Assembly (NCBI GenBank): GCA_012845835.1 | Contig: JABAKD010000028.1 | Span: 8,063,632-8,127,631 of the forward strand | Length of the DNA stretch: 64,000 nucleotides | Direction of reading: 5' to 3' | From: Undaria pinnatifida | Lineage: Eukaryota; Sar; Phaeophyceae; Laminariales; Alariaceae | Shown here: positions 12,311 to 23,872 of the stretch, one piece after another | How the letters are laid out: each line of letters starts with the position of its first letter | How positions within the stretch are numbered: the stretch's first letter is position 1 | Made by a program: the position numbers and the translations under genes | Notes under the pieces: generated by a model | Databases searched by the model: none | What the model saw: only the letters and a program-made list of their open reading frames with translations | Told to the model about the DNA's origin: nothing

Positions 12311-12610
12311 GAACGTGTGCTACGATAGAGTGGGTATCACTTTCTTTGTTGCCGAAATGTTTTCTGAAAGTGACGGAGCTCGTTAACCTCAAAATCGTCG
12401 GGGTATGCGCGTCATGTTCTTGGTTTTTGCCGTGTAAATGTGGTTTCTTTCTCCTACTACAGTAGGTCGATGGTGGGTTTGGTCTTCGGGCGTTGCACTT
12501 TCGGTTCACCCAGAAATAAGATTCTTCCTCAAAAGGTAATATCATAGAGCTCCTCAAATGGTTATGAGCCTCAGGAAAAACGATGCAAACCTTTACCGTA
12601 GCATGTGTCC
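12311..12610. mobile_element. Family A inverted-repeat element (MITE-like)
   Basis: Starts GTGTGCTACGATAGAG and ends ACCGTAGCATGTGTCC, diverged versions of the family A terminal repeat GACGCGTGCTACGATAGAGG. About 300 bp, no coding capacity. Confidence 0.6.
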
Positions 12611-12769
12611 TCGATTACGTGGAAGTCCATTTCATTGGGAAGGGGTCGGGGGGTGGGGAGGGTAACATAAGGGGCACGGAACTTTACTCTGGGATTTTTT
12701 CATTTTTCCGCGTTCCAACGCTCCAATGCAAAGTATGAGTTACAATAGTATCGAAATGTTTTATCGAAA

Positions 12770-13060
12770 TCACACCTCCTCCTCTTCCTCTTCCTCTTCT
12801 GCCTCCACGCCTTCCTCCTGTTTCTTTTCTCACCCCTTCCCCCCCCGGCCCCTCCCTCCCCCTCCCCCCCCTTCCTCCTCCTTCTGCTGCTGCCGCGGAC
12901 CCCTTCCCCCGCCGCCTCCCCCCGCCCCCTTCTTCCTGCAGCGGCCCCATTTTGCGACACCAACAAACAACGCCTCCCCCCCCCCCCCCCCCCTTCCCCC
13001 TCCCCCTTCCTCCCTCCTCACCTCTCCCCCCGCCCCTCCTCCTCCTCCTCCTCGGCTACG
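12770..13060. repeat. Pyrimidine-strand tract
   Basis: About 290 bases of almost pure C/T on the plus strand (CTCCTCTTCC types, then C-runs). The open frames here are composition artefacts. Confidence 0.85.
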
Positions 13061-13589
13061 ATGTGCGAAAACTGACCAACAATCCCTGCGCCTCCTCTTT
13101 CTGCTGCCACCGGGGATTCTCTTTTGGGAAACCAACCTCAACGAACGACGTCTCGCTAAAACCAACCTCAGGGAGTGCTGTGACAGCTAATACTGCGATG
13201 ACGCTAGCTCCACGTGCCAGCAGAAAGAAAAGGAAGAAGACGAGAAGACGCCACCGACGATGACAAGACTGGCGTGTTTTTTGTGTTTCTTTTTGGTTTA
13301 CGCCGCAAAACAGGTCTAAACCCGGGTCCATTTATTATCTTTCTTTTAACTTCCGCAAAAGTAAAACAAAAAATCCCCCCATGTATACACACAAAGTTCA
13401 AAGCAGTTTGTCGCTAAAAAACGATCCCTGGCTCGATTTAAGAGAGCTACTATATACCCCCTTTATCCGAAACGGGCTGATGAAGAAGGGGTTTTGTTAC
13501 GTGTATAGAACCGAGGCGTTCTACGATGGGGGGTGGCCATTTTAGGGGACCAAGGCTTACGGTAGGGGGTGTACTTACGGTGGGTGGGT

Positions 13590-14160
13590 GGTTAGGGGGG
13601 GGGGGGGGGGGGAGGTGGGGGGCGTACTGATTTGTTGCTTGCCTTAGTTATTTGACCATTGACCATGCATTCCTTTCGAGACGGAGCACCGTTCCTACTC
13701 CTAATAGAGACACCTCCAACGTTTGGGCGCTCATTACGCTGCTTCCATAAACTACATAGAAATTGTTTGCTTATCCTATCCCCGTCCTGTTTCGCCGTCT
13801 GCGGCCACCATCTATCTCCTAGGTTAGCGATCGTTTTCCCGCTGCTCTCTTTAGTAGTCTACCAAACTCTTCCATGTCACATACGTCTAGTTTCCACGTC
13901 TCCTCCTCTAACGCATTCCGTTCCTCCTTGCATATTTTACGTTCTCCCAATATGTGGGTCCTACTCTCTGTTGTTGTGCCACACGGGCTCATATTTGTGG
14001 CCACGTCCTCCTCCTCCCGACTACTGGTATGTATCTTTCTTCTTTCTGGTAGGTCCAGGTGCCCTACACGAAACCGCAGTTTCAGCTTTTTCGCGTAGTC
14101 CATTGGGCCGTGCAATACGTTTTAATTCCAATATCTTCCCTCAACCCCCCGTGTATCTCT
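13590..14160 (-). mobile_element. LINE 3' end fragment, family L1c
   Basis: The minus strand encodes the same C-terminal region as the LINE at 49690-51470: AKKLKLRFRVGHLDLPE, a CGTTTESRTH zinc-knuckle-like block in which the first Cys has become Ser, and [12 protein letters not shown]. It then runs through the shared 3' sequence into a G-run (plus strand), which is a poly(C) tail on the element strand. It is 5'-truncated and has several stops and frame changes. Confidence 0.82.
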
Positions 14161-14187
14161 AAGTGCTTCTCCTCTTTCACCTTATCT

Positions 14188-14450
14188 GACGCGTGCTATG
14201 ATAGATTTGCACCACGTTTCTTTTCGGATGTTTCCTCAATTTGGGAACTTAAGGCCTCTGCCAAAAACTTATTCAGGAGAACAATAAAACTGCAAACCGG
14301 ATTAAAAACCCCATGGCCTTAGGTATACAACGATAATCACGCAAAAACTAAGGGGGCATATTTTCCGATGATTTTGGGTCAAGGAGCTCCGTCATTCAGA
14401 AAACAGTTCGGTCGAAAACTGCTAGCTTTTCCTCTATCGTAGCACGTGAC
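14188..14450. mobile_element. Family A inverted-repeat element
   Basis: Starts GACGCGTGCTATGATAGA and ends CTCTATCGTAGCACGTGAC: clear terminal inverted repeats. The interior shares CCATGGCCT..GGTATACAACG and GTCATTCAGAAAA with other copies. About 263 bp. Confidence 0.78.
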
Positions 14451-14659
14451 ATTTCTTTGCGCTAGCCTTTCCCTCTCTTCTGCTATTTCGTTTACGTCTG
14501 TCTTGTGCGGTGGGGGGTGGGTATCCCCATTCTCACACCTGGATTTGAGCCACTCACTCGCTCGGGAGACTCTCTCTACCCCAACGGACAACAAAAAGTA
14601 CTTTTAGAACCCGATTTTGTTTTTGTGGGGCAGCATTCGTGGCTTTACCATTCATTCCA

Positions 14660-14935
14660 TTGACCGATTCCACGATAGCCCCTCCCCGAAAACCGGTGAT
14701 TTTCTTTAACGAAGGTTTCATCAGGGCTGCTCGACACGAGAGGAAGAATACTATATAAAACAATAGTTTTCCGTATCGTAGTTTCTTGTTTGCAAAGGGC
14801 ATATCGATCAATGACGTCGGGGCGTCCAGGAACACCGTATTTGCAGGAGATACGACCGGGAGCTGGCTTTGAAACCGTCGGTTTCGTCGAAAAAAAAAGT
14901 TGGGGGGGCTTCCGTAGAACGACTCCATACCAGCC
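14660..14935 (-). mobile_element. Family D repeat element, inverted copy
   Basis: About 250 bp containing ATTCCACGATAGCCCCTCCC, TTCTTTAACGAA and ACGACCGGGAGCTGG. It is the reverse complement of the copy at 15108-15358, so the two form a large inverted pair. Confidence 0.7.
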
Positions 14936-15107
14936 ACACATCGAAAAACATCAAACGAACTGAGGGAGGGTAAAAAAAATTGCCCTCGCGTTTTGGAGAC
15001 ACTCGCCGCTAGGATAGAACGTTTTTTCAGGGGTTTTAAAAAGCCAACACCAAAAAAAAATGCGCCCCACGTTTCTTGGGACTTTTCACTTAGTGAGAGT
15101 CGTTCTA

Positions 15108-15358
15108 AGGTGGTAGCCTCCCCGACTTTTCTTTTACCGAGATCGCCGATTTCAAGACCAGCTCCCGGTCGTATCTCCTCAAATACGGTGTTCCTCGGCA
15201 CCCCGGCGTCATCGATCGATAGACCTTTGCAAACAAGAAAATATTATACGGATATTGTGTTTTCAATAGTATCCTTCCTTGTGTCGAGCAGCCCTGAAAC
15301 GTTCGTTAAAAAAAATCGCCGGTTTTGGGGGTGGGCTATCGTGGAATCAGTCGGGATT
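15108..15358 (+). mobile_element. Family D repeat element
   Basis: Carries CCAGCTCCCGGTCGTATCTC and ends GGGCTATCGTGGAATCAGTC. The two ends resemble inverted copies of each other, so a MITE-like element is likely. Confidence 0.7.
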
Positions 15359-15619
15359 AGAAGTGTGGGATGGATATGTTTTACGGTGTTTTATAAAAAG
15401 GTCGAGGGGCGAGTGCCTGTATATGTGTGTGGGTTTTCGCTGACCTCCCCGGGGCATCTTCTTAGTAAAGTTTCGACTTATAGACTATATGTTTCGATGT
15501 TAGGTGGGCGAGGTATTTTCGGTGTCGCGGTTATCGAGGCCACGGTGGGGTGGGTAACCCTTTTTTCACTACAGCTTTTCCAACTCCGAAAAGCATTCTA
15601 GTCTAACTCCAAGTGCTTC

Positions 15620-15780
15620 GTCCGAGTGGTTCTACGGTAACCCCCCCCCAAACTTTTCTTTAACGAAATCGCCGGTTTTAAAACCAGATCCAGGCCGTAT
15701 TTCTCTGAAATACAATGCCCCTTGCCAACCCGACGTGATCGTTCGATAGTGTAGTCGTCCTTTGCGAGCAAGAAACCTTA
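15620..15780 (+). mobile_element. Family D repeat element, partial
   Basis: Starts TTCTACGGTAACCCCC with CTTTAACGAAATCGCCGGTT, and stops after GCGAGCAAGAAACC; the far end is missing. Confidence 0.6.
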
Positions 15781-16305
15781 AGACTGCAGGAGGAGCAGGA
15801 GGGGTCAATCGCACGAATGGCCCTTAGTCATTGCAAAAAAAGAGGGGGGCCCAAACGTGACCCTCGTGGTCTGGGTACTTTGCTTTTCGCTGCGTACGCT
15901 AAGTGCAGGGGTTGTTTGATTTTAGGGTGACTGCTGGACTGGACTGGTATGCTTCAGTGTGTGTGAGAGAGCCGTGCAATACAATGGAGGTAGCACCTTT
16001 TGTCAGCGCAATTTTTTTTTTCTGAATCATTTGACGGGGGCTTTTTTAACCCCCCCCCCCTCTCCCCCCCGCTCCCCCCAAAAAAAATCGTCGGAATATG
16101 TCATTCTCATTTTTTTTTTCTTGTCATGGTTTGTTATTGGTCATCGGGTTGACACTTTCAGCTTTTCTTGGAAAAAAAAAAAATGGAGGGCGAGATATGT
16201 ACGACGTACAGTAGAGTTCCTCAAGTCAAGTGCATTGCAGAGAAAAAAATATGCAACGTTACGAAGGGAACGCAGCATTGATTGCGTCGTGTAGTACTAG
16301 TCATC

Positions 16306-17088
16306 GACGCGTGCTACGATATAGAGGTATTGGGGTAGACCACTATTAGACTGGAGACGTTTTTTTATATATTATAAAAATTAAAATACACTCCAGCTGT
16401 GAGATCGAATATATTGTCGAAACTCATCTTTGCAAGCTGTGTGTGATACTCCGATCGCGCGTATTACGGGTTGTGTGTTCTCATTAAGGATATAGGTCGG
16501 CGACTCCCCTTGCAACTACAGTGTAGCTGTCAGGGTGAATAGGGTGATGTTAGGCAGTCTGTGCGCGGAAACTATAAAAACCGTTTCTGAGGGGGACAAA
16601 ATCTGACAGCTGCGTGTGGAAGGAATATATACATAGAGGTATCAAGGTGTACCACTCTTCAGCTGAAACCTTTTTTATCCAGAAGAATTAAGGTATACCA
16701 TTTTTTGGCTAAAACTTTTTTTTTCTGAATGACGGGGCTCCTTAACCCCTTTAGAGCTCCAAAACCCTTCCCCACACTAAATACAAGTGATTTTGTCCCC
16801 AAAAAACGGGTTTCCAGTTGTAAAGGCGTTAACCCAAATTCGTCGGAAAAAGGGAAGCCACGGTAGAGGTACACCGATTTTGTTTTGATTCTGAGGATCC
16901 TAACCACTTCAAGGAGCCCTAGAACAAAAAAAACACTACCAGATGAACTATTCCATGGCCCAGGTATACAACAAAAAATGCCGCAAAAAACAAGAGCGAC
17001 CTCTTTCAAGGAGAAGTTGTGGCTCAAGAAGCCCAGTGATTCAGAAAACTTTCAGAAAAACAGGGCTACCTCTATAGTAGCACGCGTC
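16306..17088. mobile_element. Composite of family A elements with a family C insertion
   Basis: Begins with the family A terminus (GACGCGTGCTACGATATAG) and ends with its inverted form (CTATAGTAGCACGCGTC). It is much longer than one element: a family C repeat occupies 16376-16545 and a second internal block starts near 16636. More than one insertion is implied. Confidence 0.55.
16376..16545 (+). repeat. Family C dispersed repeat
   Basis: ATACACTCCAGCTGTGAG, CATCTTTGCAAGCTGTGTG and ATATAGGTCGGCGACTCC, shared with 60996-61160 (about 90 percent or better), 56010-56155 and inverted copies at 32612-32745, 38475-38600 and 52690-52790. No coding or terminal repeat seen. Confidence 0.8.
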
Positions 17089-17303
17089 GGAAATTTCCTA
17101 TTTCGTTCTTTCTTTTGCCTCGTGCTTTCGTTTTTGTTTTTTTCCTAGGAGGCCATGACGGGAGTGTTTCATCAGGTCGAGCAACTTTTAAGTCTCTCCA
17201 AATAAGTTTTCGGGTAAAGTTATAGAGAACTCCCTCCTCAAGCCACCAACCCTCAGAAGGCAAAAAAGAGCCAGTGCGACAGTGCATCTCTACCGTAGGT
17301 AGC

Positions 17304-17329
17304 ATGAGTCATCCCTCTATAGTGCGGTA
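17304..17329. mobile_element. Family B 5' end fragment
   Basis: GAGTCATCCCTCTATAGTGC, identical to the start of the family B element at 59401, cut off directly by a family A element. Confidence 0.65.
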
Positions 17330-17693
17330 GACGCGTGCTACGATAGAAGTATTATCAAGGTATACCGTTTTTTGGCTATTTTTTTCTGGATGACGGGGGG
17401 AGCTGGCTCCTTAGCACAAAAATCGTCGTTTTTTTTTTTTTGCGACATGTTTCGCTTTTTTTTTTCCCAGAGGCCATGTGGGAGAGTGCTCATCGGGGAG
17501 CACTTTTTGCCCCTTCAGAGCTCCCCTAAATCCCTCCCTGTAATAACTTCAAGTACATTTGTCAAAACAAAAGGGTTTCCAGTTGCAAAGGCGTTAAGCT
17601 TCTCCAAATTAGTCTTTGGATGAGGTATAGAGCTCCTCAAGCAACCTCCCTCAGAAGGCGAAAAAAGATGCATCTCTAGCGTAGCATACGTCC
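17330..17693. mobile_element. Family A inverted-repeat element
   Basis: GACGCGTGCTACGATAGAAG at the left, CTCTAGCGTAGCATACGTCC at the right. Its left edge sits inside a family B terminus. The interior has the GGTTTCCAGTTGCAAAGGCG word also seen near 16810 and 20930. Confidence 0.72.
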
Positions 17694-17772
17694 TTTTCCG
17701 GGCGCGGGGGTCGGCCTGCCACAGGCAGGGGGGGGGCTGCGGCTTATCTAGAAACGGGGCGGACAGAGGAGT

Positions 17773-18115
17773 CAGTCATCCCACGATAAACAAGAAGTTT
17801 TACTTTTTGGGGCAAACGTTTTTGTTTTTTTCTTCCTTTGACCGCTTTTGAGCTCACTTCAAGCAAGTGTGGCAACTATCGGTTATTAGTTTACTAGTAT
17901 GCTACCTTTACAGGACTAATACTTATACCTGGTACCGGTATTTGTTTTAGGACTAGAGCGCGTAAGAATTGCTGGTCGAGTGTTTCGCGAGAACGAGTGT
18001 CTTCTTCTTAAGTCATGTTTCGGGTGATTATGTCGATATTGAGCTCCTCCTCATACATGTCAGGAGCTCAGAAAATTCTTGGAATATGCTGCACCCCTGT
18101 AGCGTGGGATTCCTC
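17773..18115. mobile_element. Family B inverted-repeat element
   Basis: Starts with AGTCATCCCACG and ends TAGCGTGGGATTCCTC. The interior has the family B words TTTCGGGTGA, GAGCTCCTC, AGGAGCTCAGAAA and TGCTGCACCCCT. Confidence 0.7.
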
Positions 18116-18398
18116 AGGGGGGAAGAGGGGAAGGGGGGGGGGGACGAAGTAGGGGGCGAAACCCGTGTGGTTTGCGGCTCTTGCTCCCCCCTCCCGCAAG
18201 GGGCTGACGGCGGATCACCCTCGCTGAGGAATGGGTCCTCCCTGGACTGCTTGCGCAACGGTTTTGCCGCCAGAAGTGTCACACAACTCGTTGGATTGTC
18301 CCAACCCGTGCTCGAGGAGAGGACTGTTTGGCCGTGGTTCACAAGGAGACCCAGGCCTCGATAGGGGGTTTATGTTGTTTTGAGGCTTTTTGTTTGCG

Positions 18399-18765
18399 GT
18401 GGCTCGGGGTCACTCGCGCGAGTGACCCCCCTGTTCCGTTGCGGTGTATGGCGATTTCGCGCCGCTGTTGAAAGTTTTCGATACTAGCAAGCCTACAGGT
18501 AGGGGGTGCCCGCCTTTTGTTCATCACCTGGTGTTCGTTTACTATCATACCGTATAATATACTGTGCTATCATACTATCATACTCGCACTAGAGACTCTG
18601 TATCTCACGGACCAAAACATGACGGCGTTAGGTGGTTAATTTCGAGCAACGTGGCTAACCAGATCCCATCAAGGATTCATATCGAAAAACTAAAACGGCA
18701 GAGCGAAAGCCGGTGGCGGGCAAGGAACAGGGGGTAGTCGCTCGCCGCGAGTGACACCGAGCCAC
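18399..18765. mobile_element. Possible short inverted-repeat element
   Basis: GGTGGCTCGGGGTCACTCGC at the left and CGAGTGACACCGAGCCAC at the right form an imperfect inverted pair about 370 bp apart; related single ends lie at 11995 and about 22020. The content is not recognised. Confidence 0.4.
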
Positions 18766-19384
18766 TGGAAAAAAAAATGCCCAAAAGGAGGTAATAACAA
18801 CATAACCCCCCTATCGTACCATTGGTCGATGTATGAAATTAAAAAAAAAAAACGCAATGGAACGGTAAGTTACGCCGCACCGCTACAAGGCCGCCTGGAA
18901 TATTTTTGTGTCCGCGAGGGGTACAGCAAGAAGAGATACTCGTGCGAGGGGCGAAAACGGGGGGTATGGTACTGCAACAACACGTGGCCTTCGACTCGAG
19001 AGGCTCTCTGTGCATGATTTGGTGCTGACAGGGAGGGCATGATATTGCTTTTACGCGCGGTGTGCCGTGAGTTCTTTCAAGTGAGTGTCGTATAGGAGTG
19101 TGGATTTTTGGAGTTTTCTGTACCTGGTATGTAGCAGTTTTCAGCAGTTGCTGGGTAAGGAGATCGAACAGGTATTTTGTAGGTTGCAGAAGAACGGTTT
19201 GTAGGCTAAGTGCACCTGCTCGCTTATAGGGCAGTGACTAGTCATCGTACCAATTGTGGGCTGTAATTACGACACATGAAAGTAGCACACGAGGTCTGGG
19301 GTAGTCTTTGTAGGAGGTAGCTGCGTAGCTGCCGGGGATCACAATTACTTGCACGACGAGGCAGGTGGACGAGACTCCCGTAAT
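18766..19384. other. No feature recognised
   Basis: No exon, RNA gene or repeat family assigned. Confidence 0.45.
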
Positions 19385-19610
19385 TGATTGATTGAGCTGA
19401 TTGGTTTATTGAATGATCGGTTGATACATTGGAAATCGATTGATGGACGTGTTGATTGATTGCTAGATTGGTTGACTGATTAATCGATGGATTGATTGGT
19501 TGATCGACGAATTGGCAACACGTTGACCAGTTGATCAATTAATACGTTGATTGACACACTGGTTGATATATTGATAATATATCGACTGATAAATCGATGT
19601 ATTGATATTG
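19385..19610. repeat. Degenerate TTGAT/GATT simple repeat
   Basis: About 225 bp of loosely repeated TTGATTGATTGG words. Confidence 0.8.
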
Positions 19611-20310
19611 TATTAAATTGGTTGCCTTACAATCACTATCTTCAGCGGTGCTGGCAGCTAGCTAGCTCCCTCTCTTCGGGAGCGCCATGAATGATGTAAC
19701 AACAGCATCGTGCCCGGCTTGTCTCGCGGAAAATCGTTCGGCAGCGAGCGGCGCACTAATCAAGCAAGAGTAGTGAGCCAGCCACCAAAATCTGGACCAA
19801 CTAGGTGCTCGTGGTGTGAACTTTTCGACAATGTGTTAAACCAGCGTATACAAGAGAGACCACTGTCGCAACCTCTACCACGATGATCATGTCAGCCAGC
19901 ACACGACCGAATCGCAGCGCGACAAGATTACAAAACAAGGTGCCATTCAATCCACGCTCTCATAAAGTTAAGAAACGACGCACGCGCAACGCGCAAAACG
20001 AGCATATACATAATTTTTCCCGGATGGTAGGGTGGGACCGTAACTGGACCAAGTCCGGCGGAAGGCTGTTCTCTCATGGCCAGGGTTTTCGTTGGTGGGT
20101 GAGCTTGCGCAAGTCCCACACTACCCGGAATGATGCCGTTCCGGGTGGCTATCTCCACCGCATCTGAGCCCAGGGGTTAGGCCGGGTCGACATGCTCACG
20201 CATCCGTGTACTGCTAGAATAGCTTGCGCTGCCGTAGTAGCAACGGGGACCGCCGGTAGAGACAGCTCGCGCTATCGCTATCACGGAAACTGAAGGACAC
20301 GCCAGAAAAC
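19611..20310. other. No gene recognised; short internal duplication
   Basis: The word AAGAAACGACGCAC with CGCAAAACGAGCA near 19970-20000 recurs near 20470-20510. An open frame at 19883-20167 has no recognisable family and is not called a gene. Confidence 0.4.
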
Positions 20311-20440
20311 CAGCTGGATTGCGAATGCAGTTGAGTTAAATCGGCACACGGCGTGTATGAAAATATGTGGAAATGTGGTGAGCTAGCTTAAAGCTTTATT
20401 TTTCCCCATCCGGCCGGAGGATAAGAAGGAAAAAAAAATA
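20311..20440 (+). mobile_element. SINE-1 copy
   Basis: Matches 32975-33141 and, inverted, 28562-28690: GCAGTTGAGTTAAATCGGCA, TATGAAAATATGTGGAA, AAAGCTTTATTTTTCCCCAT, CGGAGGATAAG, followed by an A-rich tail. Confidence 0.7.
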
Positions 20441-20586
20441 TAAAGTCATTCAAGTTCATGTTCTCAAAAGCTTAGAAACGACGCACACCGTAACGCGCAA
20501 AAAACGAGCACGAATGTTATTTAATTAATAATCATATTAGTGTCAAGCACGCTTGTAGTAGCCTCTTTTCTCAAATACCAAAGGTG

Positions 20587-20795
20587 AATGAGGTGAGAAG
20601 CTACGATAGAGAGCGGGGTGCCGCTATTCTGTTTCTGTGCGGTATTCCTCACTCGCGAAAGTGCCATCCGATCAGCCATCCAAAATGTGAATGAGGTGAG
20701 AAGCTACCATAGAGAGCGGGGTGCCGCCATTCTTTTTCTGTGCGGTATTTCTCACTCGCGAAAGTGCCATCCGATCAGCCATCCGATCAGCCATC
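20587..20795. repeat. Tandem duplication, period about 104 bp
   Basis: AATGAGGTGAGAAGCTACGA through CCGATCAGCCATCC occurs twice in a row; the second copy repeats the last 14 bp once more. Confidence 0.85.
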
Positions 20796-20998
20796 CCAGA
20801 AAAAAAACATCCACCTTGCAAGGCAAGAAAAAGAGTAAGACATTCCGACGGTTTTGGGGCTATAACCCCTTTGGAGCCCCCCAAGTCCCTCCCTATGCTA
20901 TCTCCAAGTAAATTTGTCCCTGAACAGGGGTTTCCAGTTGTGAAGGCGTTAAGGAACCTCGTCATTCAGATTTTTTACCTCCATAGTGGCACGCGTCC
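20598..20998. mobile_element. Diverged family A element
   Basis: GCTACGATAGAG at the left and CTCCATAGTGGCACGCGTCC at the right, with the internal word GGGGTTTCCAGTTGTGAAGG shared with other copies. It contains the 104-bp tandem duplication. Confidence 0.5.
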
Positions 20999-22194
20999 AT
21001 CCATTCACCCAGCCATGACAACAAGGGCAAGCACAGCCTTCCCTCTATGTCACAGCACTACACAAAAACAGGGGAATCAGTGGCTTCGACAATATTATCA
21101 GCCCACCCATGCACCAACAAGAGTTACCTACACACAATCCATAGCTCTCACCACCACCCCCACCAGCCAAGCCAAGCCATGCCGGGAAACAAAAAACATT
21201 GATGTGACTTGACTGCTCGTAAAGAAAGTCTTGACCGAAGCAAGGTCACATAAAACATAACAAATATAAGACGCATCGCCGCATGGACGAAGGACGTAGC
21301 TTAGCTAGCTAGTGTAAAACTAAAACGCTTGGGAACGTTAACCCCAAACGCTAAATAAACCAAAACTAAACAAGTGGGGGACTAAATACTCGGTTTTACT
21401 TACTGCTACAGTTTTACTGCTGTAGCGTAAGTTAAGCGAAACGCTCCAAAAAACCCAAAAAAACAAATTAAAACAAGACCAACTGAGAGAAATTCCGTAC
21501 CGGTGTAGCAGGTGTTTAATTTTTAACTAACCTGCTGTGTAGGGACTCGTACAACGTAAAATTCTATCCAGTGTACGCAGATGACAATACAGCACGGTAA
21601 CAACGCGATTGGTGAACGTGCCGGTGCGTGCGCACACGCTACGCGCGCGCGCATACCTACACTACGAGCGAGGGGCCGCTAGTGACCACGGGGCAACTCC
21701 TCCTTTTTTCACTACTACCTGATTTGAGGTGAACCACTCTCGCACGAGTGAGTGACCGACTGATTGTGTACCTCAAACCGACGAGAATGATCCAAGACAT
21801 CTATCTGCTTGGCGCAGCGAAATCTAACCCTTCCGCTGCGGGTTCATATATCGACAACTTTTAAAAACGGCGCAAAGTATTAACCCATGTATTTTCCCAC
21901 TCCTAATATGATCTTAGTCTAACTGCCAAGTGTTTTGGCCTCGATGTCGGGGATTGCGGTGCTAATGTGCTAATAAAAGCTTATTAAGGCCGCAATGGAA
22001 GAAAGAGGCGGGGGGACCCGCGCGAGCGACCTTGAGCCACTGCAACCTCCACCCCCCCTCCCCCCTCCCCCCCGCCAAAAGTGACCCTCCCCCCCCCGCC
22101 TGGTGTAGCCTCGGTGATATATTTATCTTATTATACTAACACGAAATAAAGCAATACACGGACAGCACTACTGGATGGACGGGGGAGGGGCCAC
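20999..22194. other. No gene recognised
   Basis: AT-mixed DNA with a GCGC-rich patch at about 21625-21655, an element-end-like word near 22020 and C-runs at 22050-22100. No exon identified. Confidence 0.45.
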
Positions 22195-22435
22195 CATAAA
22201 CACTAACATAACATGTAAAATATAGTGTACGAAAAGGAAGCGCGAAGAGCTGTTCCAACCGTTACAAAACGAAAAGCTACGATATAAAAGCATTAAAATA
22301 ACATGTAAAAATATTACGAAAAGGAAGAGCTGTTCCAACCGTTACTAAACGCAAAGCTACGACATAAAAACACTAAAATAACATGCAAATATAGTTTACG
22401 AAAAGGAAGAGATGTTCCAACCGTTACACAACACG
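22195..22435. repeat. Tandem repeat, about 81 bp, three copies
   Basis: Units share GTTCCAACCGTTAC at 22252, 22332 and 22414, and ACGAAAAGGAAG. Periods are 80 and 82. Confidence 0.82.
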
Positions 22436-22464
22436 AAAATCTACGTACGGGAGAGATTTATTGC

Positions 22465-22625
22465 AACAGCGAAAAGCTACGTACGGGAGGGAGATCGTTG
22501 CAACATCCACCCACCCTCCTAAGATATTATTGTGTACGGCGGAGGACGTGACGCACGGAGGGAGATTGTCGCAACATCCGCCCTTATTATTGTGTACGGC
22601 CGAGGGCGTGACGCACGCCCCCGAA
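22465..22625. repeat. Imperfect duplication, about 75 bp
   Basis: GGGAGATCGTTGCAACATCC..TTATTGTGTACGGC occurs twice. The 139-codon frame across it is repeat-driven and not called. Confidence 0.65.
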
Positions 22626-23299
22626 AACCTGTTCGTCTACACCGACCAACCAGCCCGAGCTCTGAGCGGTATTTATCTTATCGGCTGTGCACATGACTAC
22701 CCGTTGGCGGCAAGCCAGACTAGACTGCCTCAGGGGTATTGCACTACCAAGATTTTTTCCCGGCGAAGACACCCCGCGAGGGAAAATCTCCTGCCTCACC
22801 AGCGGACAAGGTCTTACTGCAGGCTTGCCCTTACGTCTTGCCAGGTACTGAACCGATATTCGCCAGGTACTGGTACTTGACAAACCCTCTTTATACTTTT
22901 TATGCTTGGATATACACCCTACCCTTCCCTATCCCCCCCGCACGAATTCTAAATACTGACGTTACATTTTTCTTTGAATATACACCAAACCCTTCCCTCA
23001 TCCCGCACGAATTCCAAATCTCCTGGAGAGTTTGTTTCATTTCATCAAAGCGTGGGTAACTGAAGGAATTCAGGGTAGAAACGATACCCTGCCCACCCAC
23101 CCCATCCCATCCCATCCCATCCATCTCCTCTCTCGCCACTGCAACTTATCCAACAAGGTTAGTTTTAAGTTGTTCTCCCCGAGACGCGGTCCCAAAAAAC
23201 AGACCTACTGGGAGGAAGAAACCTTACCTGGTACACACAGTAGGGGTCCAAAGTTGTTCTCCCGCAGGTGCGGTTCTAAATAGACCTACTGGGGGAAAA

Positions 23300-23650
23300 A
23301 AAACGGCCCACCAGTAAGGCGGTGGCGTGCGAGAGCAATGTGACCGACCGCCTTGTAGGGGAAGCCGCCTTGTTCGTTCCAGGTTATGAGCGCAATATGT
23401 CTCATTGTGGCAAGCGATTCCGACCGCCTTATATCGGGATACCGCCTTATTCAGACCCGCCTTATTTATTGGGGGACCCCCTTACTGTGTGTGCCCTGTG
23501 TGTGCCCTACCACTACGTATTGGGGGAAACCCGCCTTTTTTATTCCTGATTATTATTGCTATTTCTCAGTCGCGCCAGGCGATTTCAACCGCCTTATATC
23601 GGGATGCCGCCTTATCCAGACCCGCCTTGTTGAGGGACCCCCTACTGTGT
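23300..23650. repeat. CCGCCTTAT-type repeat block
   Basis: Words such as ACCGCCTTATATCGGGATAC and CAGACCCGCCTT recur, as in the array at 53990-54760. Two clear units and partial ones. Confidence 0.75.
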
Positions 23651-23872
23651 AGTCTATTTCCAAGTAGTTTTGTCTCCACAGACGCGGGTGCGGTCAAAAA
23701 GCAGCCCTATCGGAATAAAAACATCAAACGTAGCTAGTTCCCATATGGTTCAATTCAACATTTTATGTAACAGCTTGTCGCAAAAATTCCGATATATAAG
23801 TAAAAAGGGGGTCTATGTAGGTAAGGCAAGAAAAAGTTAAAAGTTGGACGGGATTTTTTAGTTTTACGCCCA

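Noticed and set aside
13289-13360. An NPGP motif (TGLNPGPF) suggesting a 2A-type peptide near a LINE start
   Set aside because: The required upstream D-x-E-x pattern is absent.
22461-22880. 139-codon plus-strand frame
   Set aside because: Runs across an imperfect duplication with repeated HPP..LLCTAE peptides and shows no family.
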